A stretch of DNA of 36,966 nt from Fischerella muscicola PCC 7414. GTDB lineage: Bacteria > Cyanobacteriota > Cyanobacteriia > Cyanobacteriales > Nostocaceae. The translations under genes and the position numbers were made by a program. The stretch covers positions 1 through 36,966 of the forward strand of contig NZ_AJLK01000025.1 in assembly GCF_000317205.1 (NCBI RefSeq), in the 5' to 3' direction. Positions 32,601-36,966 of this stretch are shown here, one piece after another. The notes beneath the pieces were generated by a model, which had not been told where the DNA came from, did not search any database, and saw only the letters and a list, made by a program, of their open reading frames with translations. Positions within the stretch are counted from its first letter, which is position 1. Each line of letters starts with the position of its first letter.

Positions 32601-34768
32601 GGACTGGGGATGGCAAACCGCTGCGAATGCTTGGTACACAAACAGATATTACTGAACGCAAGCAGGTGGAATTAGCAAGGCAGAAGAGCGAAACAATACT
32701 CAATGCTTTTATTACCAGTTCGCCAATTGGTATGGCATTACTAGATCGTGACCTTCGCTACCTTTACGCCAACGAAGCACTAGCAACCATCAACGGAGTG
32801 CCATTAAGCACACATTTGGGTCGTACCCTAGAGGAAATTTTGCCGCAAATGGCACCTCAGTTGCAGCCTATACTTCTGCAAATTATGCAAACCCAGGAGT
32901 CAATAATAAACCTGGAATTGAGCGGTGAAACCATACCTGGTATTTCTCGGCGTTGTTTAACAAATCACTTTCCTGTCTGTTTACCCAACGGCGAAGTGTT
33001 GGGAGTCGGTGTCACAGTTATGGACATCACAGAACTCAAGCTGGCAGAAGCAGCCTTACGTCAAAGTGAATTAATGTTTCGCACACTAGCGGATACAATG
33101 CCGCAGATGTTCTGGATCACTCGACCCGACGGCTATCATGAATATTTCAATCAACGCTGGTACGACTACACAGGAAAAACGCTAGAACAAACACAAGGAG
33201 AAGGATGGCAAAACATTTTGCATCCTGACGATGTGGAACGTACGATTGCAGTTTGGCAATATAGCCTTCGTACCGGAGAAAACTACGACATTGAGTACCG
33301 TTTTCGTCGTGCTTGTGATGGCGAATATCGCTGGCATTTAGGACGAGCGTTTCCATTGCGTGATCAAGATGGTCAAATTGTCAAATGGTTTGGCTCCTGT
33401 ACAGATATTCATGATCAGAAGTTAGCAATAGAAGAACGGGCCCAAGCCTTGGAACGTGAACGCGCTGCCCGCATAGAACTTGAAAAAGCCAGTCGCATGA
33501 AGGATGAGTTTTTAGCAATTGTCTCCCATGAATTGCGATCGCCCCTCAATGGCATTTTAGGTTGGTCACGCCTGCTTCGCACTCGTAAATTATCTCCTGA
33601 TAAAACCGAACAGGCACTAGCATCAATTGAGCGCAATGCTCAAGCCCAAACTCAGTTAATTGAAGACTTGCTCGATATTTCGCGGATTATTCGCGGTCAA
33701 GTTCGTTTAAATCTGCGCCCAACCAATTTAGTCCCAGTGATCCAGGCAGCATTAGATACAGTCAATCCCACTGCTAGTACCAAGTCCATCAATTTACAAT
33801 TTACGATTTTAGATGTTGGGTTGGAAGATGGTGGGGGCAACCTGGCTACGGAGTCTGAGGAGTATCCTAGTAATCTCAAATCTGAAATCCAAAATCCAAA
33901 ATTCCAAGTTTCTGGTGATCCAGACCGCTTACAACAAGTTGTTTGGAATTTACTTTCCAATGCTGTGAAGTTTACTCCTGAAGGCGGACAGGTTGAGGTG
34001 CGGTTGTCAAAGGGAATGGTGAGTGGCAATTGCGGACAAGGAGGCAATTTTTCTCCCTTGTCTCACCCCTCCCTCATTTATGCCCAAATTCAGGTGATTG
34101 ATACAGGTAAGGGAATTAACCCTGAATTTTTGCCTTACGTTTTTGACCGTTTTCGGCAAGCAGATGCTACGACTACTCGCACTCAAGGAGGATTGGGATT
34201 GGGACTGGCGATTGTGCGTAACTTAGTAGAATTACACGGCGGCACAATTTCAGTTGCTAGTCAGGGTGAAGGGCAAGGAACAACTTTTACCATCCAACTC
34301 CCTCTCCTCTCAACCGATGTTGTATCAAATGAATTAGCAGAACTGGCGATTCTGCGACAGACAAATTGCGAGACTACCTTCAATCTCAGTGGATTAAAAA
34401 TCCTGACAGTTGATGATGAAGCAGATACACGGGAGTTTTTGCAAACAGCCTTAGAGCAATACGGGGCAATTGTGACAACAGCCGCTTCCACTCGCGAAGC
34501 CTTACAACTCCTGCAACAAGTAAAGCCTGATGTGCTGTTAAGTGATATCGGAATGCCTGGTGAGGATGGTTACTCTCTGATTCGTCAGTTGCGATCGCTC
34601 CCACCCGAACAAGGCGGACAGATCCCAGCCGCCGCCTTAACAGCCTATGCCAGACAAGAAGATCGCAAACTCGCTCTTGACGCTGGTTTTCAGATGCATA
34701 TACCCAAGCCTATTGAACCAATTCAACTGCTTATAGTTGTGGCACGGTTGGCTGGGAGATGTAACTGA
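29690..34768 (+). CDS. Hybrid sensor histidine kinase: MASE1, seven PAS domains, HisKA, HATPase, receiver
   Basis: A 1692-residue membrane sensor kinase. Residues about 1-310 are a MASE1 integral membrane sensor domain (HGMALFYRVQPAVSLWFPPSG, several helices). PAS domains start near residues 353, 487, 613, 742, 869, 1000 and 1124; those near 613, 742, 869 and 1124 show the PAS_3 type with HPDD. HisKA begins near 1268 and contains the phosphorylated His of SHELRSP (about 1280). The HATPase domain has an N-box VVWNLLSNAVKF, then DTGKG and GGLGLGLAIV. The receiver (about 1570-1690) has VDDE and the phospho-acceptor Asp in DVLLSDIGMPG (about 1617) and Lys in HIPKPI. Two repeat-derived inserts interrupt the ATPase domain (about 1368-1406 and 1442-1464). 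No cognate regulator gene is adjacent. Ligands are unknown. Confidence 0.95.
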   Translation: MPQNRWFLILLSLLTLFLAHGMALFYRVQPAVSLWFPPSGVAIALTLWFGPIGAVLTGIVSVTMAPFWGSDGWTRLVGLTDVIEPLVAWFLYRRCFQGSLTLNGLTKATKFILIAPLAACATSAIVGSSVLVALGKLPEQSLNETIVHWWLGNAIGTMAVAPSALLLLTPLLERWQWIPISDQTEKPEYITSVCLYTRWPEIAAIVLATVCTAWFTVQAVQETNFTFEQFSLLSFIPIVWAATRFGTTGGMLTASFCVLVTLFDYLLLYPHAISLPQFPVATEIVHVHKLSLLIQCFVGLVVGTAITEREKSLVDLEVERIRLSEYQTRAQLSDKLFQLNRLLTEVNQQLQESEERFRTSVENMLDCFGVYCAIRDDSGQIVDFRIEYVNDAACVNNRMTREEQIGRGLCEILPRHRETGLFDEYCQVVETGQPLVKDALIYDDIYNQRRLVRAFDIRIAKFGDGFIATWRDVTARCQAEEELRCRQQEFKALVENSPDVISRLDRELRHVYVNPAMEKAIGLNAQAVIGKTPSELGMPEELSQQCLTNLQTVLSTGQPQVDEFCLPAPDGITHFYQARIVPEMTEDGSVASILVVTRDITGLKLIEAALRQNEQLLRLALSGAQAGSWDWKIQTGEIVWSPENYDLYGINPASGSPQYEDWYNALHPDDRERTNAEVLRVIEELLPEFRSEFRIVHPQRGIRWLLGLGRLTLDEHGEPMRLSGINLDITDRKQTEIALSQANERFQLAAAAVDGMIYDWTAEQNRVERTEGLFRLLGYSPQEAEPTLQWWQQRIHPDDLQHLPKTLAETQLVDGRRSLEYRVQNKQGQYIYVLDQCIVLRDQTGKPVRVVGSTSNISDRKLTEKALRESEERLRLALSAANQGLYDLNIQTGDTVVSPEYARMLGYEPDEFQETNQAWRSRLHPDDKELVNRVYEEYIAGQRNEYRVEFRQRTKSGDWKWILSIGKIVAWTGDGKPLRMLGTQTDITERKQVELARQKSETILNAFITSSPIGMALLDRDLRYLYANEALATINGVPLSTHLGRTLEEILPQMAPQLQPILLQIMQTQESIINLELSGETIPGISRRCLTNHFPVCLPNGEVLGVGVTVMDITELKLAEAALRQSELMFRTLADTMPQMFWITRPDGYHEYFNQRWYDYTGKTLEQTQGEGWQNILHPDDVERTIAVWQYSLRTGENYDIEYRFRRACDGEYRWHLGRAFPLRDQDGQIVKWFGSCTDIHDQKLAIEERAQALERERAARIELEKASRMKDEFLAIVSHELRSPLNGILGWSRLLRTRKLSPDKTEQALASIERNAQAQTQLIEDLLDISRIIRGQVRLNLRPTNLVPVIQAALDTVNPTASTKSINLQFTILDVGLEDGGGNLATESEEYPSNLKSEIQNPKFQVSGDPDRLQQVVWNLLSNAVKFTPEGGQVEVRLSKGMVSGNCGQGGNFSPLSHPSLIYAQIQVIDTGKGINPEFLPYVFDRFRQADATTTRTQGGLGLGLAIVRNLVELHGGTISVASQGEGQGTTFTIQLPLLSTDVVSNELAELAILRQTNCETTFNLSGLKILTVDDEADTREFLQTALEQYGAIVTTAASTREALQLLQQVKPDVLLSDIGMPGEDGYSLIRQLRSLPPEQGGQIPAAALTAYARQEDRKLALDAGFQMHIPKPIEPIQLLIVVARLAGRCN

Positions 34769-34770
34769 AG

Positions 34771-34800
34771 GCAGAGGGCAGAGGGCAGATGGCAGAAGGA
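34771..34800 (+). repeat. GGCAGAGGGCAGA-type low-complexity repeat
   Basis: Purine-rich GGCAGAGGGCAGAGGGCAG just after the kinase stop. It is roughly complementary to the CCCTCTGCCTCCTGCCTCC tract at 34959-34987, so the 34769-34987 gap is bordered by inverted copies that could base-pair in RNA. This is a common cyanobacterial intergenic repeat type. Confidence 0.65.
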
Positions 34801-34958
34801 AGAAAATCTATTTTTGCCGTCTGCTATAGGGTTCAAAGCCCCTAATTTTTTATAAAAAGGGTAACAAATTTTTTACATTACGAGAAGCCACTTCGTGCCT
34901 ACAAGATGCAAGGCATCCTTATTTGAAATTCTTCCAATTAATTTATAACGTTTCCCTT

Positions 34959-34987
34959 TTGCCCTCTGCCTCCTGCCTCCTGCCTTC
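34959..34987 (-). repeat. CCCTCTGCCTCCTGCC-type repeat, inverted copy
   Basis: Pyrimidine-rich counterpart of the repeat at 34771-34800, ending at the 3' end of the DUF3120 gene. Confidence 0.6.
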
Positions 34988-35746
34988 TCAGGCTAAAACA
35001 GCGGCTAGCAAAAATAAACTATCTACCAAAATTGTACTCAACACCGCTCCGCTAAAAGCATACCAGTGATACTGTCTTCTACCTAAAGGTAAAATTCCTA
35101 CCATTGTTAGAACCATAGCTAGAATTAATGCCCAGGCTACTCCCCAAGGCGTCTGTACTCGTGCTACTGCATTCTGTAAAATTTGTGGCACGAATTCTGG
35201 TTCTACTTGCATAATTTGTCGCCAGTGCGGCATTAAATTTACCAAGTAGAAATACACGTCAGTTAAGACAGTACCTAGTAAAGAACCTAAATAAAACCAG
35301 TTACCGACTTTTCCCCAATTTCGACGCAGACACCAGATTGCAAACGGTAGACCTATAGACTCTACTGGTAAATGCCATAAAGGTTCCCAACGCAACCAAC
35401 CCCAGTAAATTGAACCAGCTAACCAACTCCAGCTAAACCCAAATAATAAATCTCCCCAATGGTATGTTACAGAACGTGACATTAATAAGAAACTCAGCCA
35501 CACCCATAAAAATGTCAGACCAATACTCAACCAGGGTAGCGATCGCACCAGAGGAGCTTCGATAAATACTGGCACGGATACCAAAAATATAGCTGCTGCG
35601 AATATTAACCAAGTTTGCCGAGCCGAGGCATATATGCCAAGCGGAGTTGAGGCATTCACCTGAGGATGTGCAGAGCCGGAGAGTGTCTCCGTCTTTGTTT
35701 TAATACCAGCAGAAACAGTGTATGAGGACAATGTATTATTAACCAA
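34988..35746 (-). CDS. DUF3120 family integral membrane protein
   Basis: A 252-residue protein of a cyanobacterial family of unknown function. About six membrane helices are visible, with the conserved-looking FLVSVPVFIEAPLVRSLPWLS near residue 55, then FGFSWSWLAGSIYWGWLRWEP and the loop LMPHWRQIMQVEPEFVPQILQ. The N-terminal 45 residues are soluble and variable. No ATG exists before the first helix. The longest frame starts with TTG at 35746 (VNNTLSSYTVS), and a GTG at 35659 would give a 223-residue protein. The TTG start is kept because it gives a family-like N-terminus, but no ribosome binding site supports either. Its downstream neighbour is the convergent kinase. Confidence 0.78.
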   Translation of the reverse strand: MVNNTLSSYTVSAGIKTKTETLSGSAHPQVNASTPLGIYASARQTWLIFAAAIFLVSVPVFIEAPLVRSLPWLSIGLTFLWVWLSFLLMSRSVTYHWGDLLFGFSWSWLAGSIYWGWLRWEPLWHLPVESIGLPFAIWCLRRNWGKVGNWFYLGSLLGTVLTDVYFYLVNLMPHWRQIMQVEPEFVPQILQNAVARVQTPWGVAWALILAMVLTMVGILPLGRRQYHWYAFSGAVLSTILVDSLFLLAAVLA

Positions 35747-36090
35747 AGTTTATTAATATTATTTACTTAACTTTATCTTATTTAAGATATCACAACATAT
35801 ATCCCCCCCTGGGGCATATTTATATTGTACTGACACTAACACAATTTAAAACGAGGAGATGAAAAATAAAACGAACACTGTCTTGAAAAGCTCTTACGCT
35901 AACGGAGGAAACCTCCGCACCCTTCGGGAAGCCTATGAGCGCGTCTACAAACTTTTCAACAGTGCAAGGCGATGGATGATGGGTTTGCTGTTAAGTTAAT
36001 CCCCATTGCCCTTATTCCCACTCTCTACGATCGTGGGGGGCGGTGAGTTCCCCAATCCCCAATCCCTGATCCCTAATCGCTATTTTCAAG
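35747..36090. other. Intergenic region with an interspersed repeat
   Basis: About 340 bases. The part next to DUF3120 is A+T-rich and should hold its promoter. A dispersed repeat lies at 35886-35952. Near 36035 there is a TCGTGGGGGGCGGTG patch and CCCCAATCCC-type repeats just before the 3' end of the hydrolase gene. No protein or RNA gene is supported. Confidence 0.5.
35886..35952 (+). repeat. Interspersed repeat (TACGCTAACGGAGGAAACCTCCGC type)
   Basis: AAAAGCTCTTACGCTAACGG continues into GGAAACCTCCGCACCCTTCGG and a GAGCGCGTC end. It contains the short hairpin GGAGG-aaa-CCTCC (35909-35921). A related but poorer copy lies at 22405-22460. This is a known-looking mobile or dispersed repeat type in Nostocales genomes. 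Confidence 0.65.
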
Positions 36091-36885
36091 CTAGTGATTT
36101 GTTAAAAACTTGAGCATTTCCTGAGCTACGATCTCTGGAGACTCAATAAAACAGGCATGTCCTACTTGTTCAAGAATAACAAGTTCAGCATTCGGGATTC
36201 CTTGAGCTAGATGCTCAGAAAATTTTATTGGTGTGACAATATCTTGCTCACCCACCATCACCAAGGTAGGAACTTCAATACTCGCAAGACGCTCGAAAGT
36301 GTCACTGTTGAGAATAGCTCGGCTTTGATGATAAAGTGCGTAGGATTCTGGTAAAAATGGGTACTTCCGGATTTGATTAACAATTTGTTCGATCGCTCCT
36401 GGAGTTGCATAAAATCTATCACTAAACAACCAGGGCAATAAGGTAGTTTGATAAAGCAGTGGATCTAACTTCGAGGGCAAATCGCCAAACAATTCCATGA
36501 TTGCCTGAAACTTACTGTCTCCTTTTGCCCAAGATGATAGCAAGATGAGACTTTGAACTATTTCTGGCTGTGCTAGTGTCAGTTCTTGGGCAATTTGACC
36601 ACCCATCGAATGACCTACTACATATACTTGGGAAATTTTCAGATACTCAAGCAAAGCAATAGTATCAGCAGCCATTTGCTGAATGCTGTAGGGACTATTA
36701 GGTGCTGAACTTTGTCCTACTCCGCGATTATCAAACCTAATCACTTGATAGTGTTTGACCAAAAATGGCATCAGCACCGACCAACTTAAACTGTCAGAGT
36801 CAAACCCAGCGATTAATAATAACGGCTCACCAGTTCCATGAATGTTATAAAACAATTCAATTCCATTAACTAGAGCTTTGGGCAC
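36091..36885 (-). CDS. Alpha/beta hydrolase
   Basis: A 264-residue single-domain alpha/beta hydrolase. The nucleophile elbow is GHSMGG (Ser about 94) after VYVV, the oxyanion region is HGTGEPLLLIAGF, the acid is probably Asp in VGEQDIVTP (about residue 215) and the base is the His of VGHACFIE (about 243), so the triad is complete. RFDNRGVGQSSAP is the classical loop of the 3-oxoadipate enol-lactonase/esterase-like group. Substrate is not evident; with no aromatic-degradation genes nearby, a general esterase is as likely as a lactonase. The ATG at 36885 is the normal start. Confidence 0.9.
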   Translation of the reverse strand: MPKALVNGIELFYNIHGTGEPLLLIAGFDSDSLSWSVLMPFLVKHYQVIRFDNRGVGQSSAPNSPYSIQQMAADTIALLEYLKISQVYVVGHSMGGQIAQELTLAQPEIVQSLILLSSWAKGDSKFQAIMELFGDLPSKLDPLLYQTTLLPWLFSDRFYATPGAIEQIVNQIRKYPFLPESYALYHQSRAILNSDTFERLASIEVPTLVMVGEQDIVTPIKFSEHLAQGIPNAELVILEQVGHACFIESPEIVAQEMLKFLTNH

Positions 36886-36966
36886 AATAAAAACCTCTAT
36901 CAGACATAAATTATTCAGCCACGCAGGCTTACTGGCTGTTTACCCTGCACTTGCTCTATCACCAAT

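Overview
The window looks like chromosomal DNA of a filamentous cyanobacterium, probably order Nostocales. The evidence is the many GCGATCGC (HIP1) octamers, a set of cyanobacterial genes (a PAM68-type photosystem II assembly factor, a DUF3120 membrane protein, cyanobacterial-type LptC, arogenate/prephenate dehydrogenase, DUF1517) and the typical short tandem repeats (TTGGTTGTTGG, GGGGTGAT, CCCTTACA types) at gene borders. No rRNA, tRNA, CRISPR array, prophage or complete insertion sequence was seen.

Layout. 1-3750 (minus strand): lptC, overlapping by 4 nt a NYN-domain nuclease-like gene, then metG. 4398-6677 (plus): a PlsC-type acyltransferase and an alpha/beta hydrolase in tandem, then a GNAT acetyltransferase. 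6851-8902: a glutathione S-transferase and a small conserved protein (minus), divergent from a LysR regulator (plus). 9117-10615 (minus): a fetAB-type ABC transporter whose permease is split by a one-base frameshift. 11370-11593: a 224-bp MITE with perfect 15-bp terminal inverted repeats and a 9-bp target duplication, lying just 5' of a secreted-type clostripain (C11) protease gene. 13235-16589 (minus): an HlyD adaptor, an NAD(P)-binding reductase-like protein and exonuclease III. 17071-19082 (plus): a family 4 glycosyltransferase, a 57-residue zinc-ribbon protein with a strong Shine-Dalgarno site, and a second GNAT. 19402-21200 (minus): a 3'-truncated glpK joined directly to a 5'-truncated Rpn/DUF2887 gene, the scar of a deletion. 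21455-23761 (plus): rpsO, pam68-like and DAHP synthase. 23917-28066 (minus): a small unknown protein, a lipoprotein, DUF1517 and a large pentapeptide-repeat protein. 28151-28996 (plus): tyrA. A decayed pentapeptide gene follows. 29690-34768 (plus): a 1692-residue MASE1/multi-PAS hybrid histidine kinase. 34988-36885 (minus): DUF3120 protein and an alpha/beta hydrolase.

Functionally this is mostly housekeeping: translation (metG, rpsO), aromatic amino-acid synthesis (DAHP synthase and TyrA, at separate loci), outer-membrane biogenesis (lptC), photosystem assembly (pam68) and lipid or ester chemistry (acyltransferase plus hydrolase). The notable content is genome dynamics: one MITE, three broken loci (fetB, glpK/rpn, a pentapeptide gene), and several places where interspersed repeats have been absorbed into open reading frames (the lptC leader, the kinase ATPase domain, the pentapeptide domain). 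No obviously new multi-gene system was found. The best leads are the MITE, the glpK-rpn fusion scar, a 21-bp-period palindromic array at 19142-19267, a hairpin-rich non-coding stretch at 24421-24690, and the acyltransferase/hydrolase pair that resembles the split halves of plant phytyl ester synthases.
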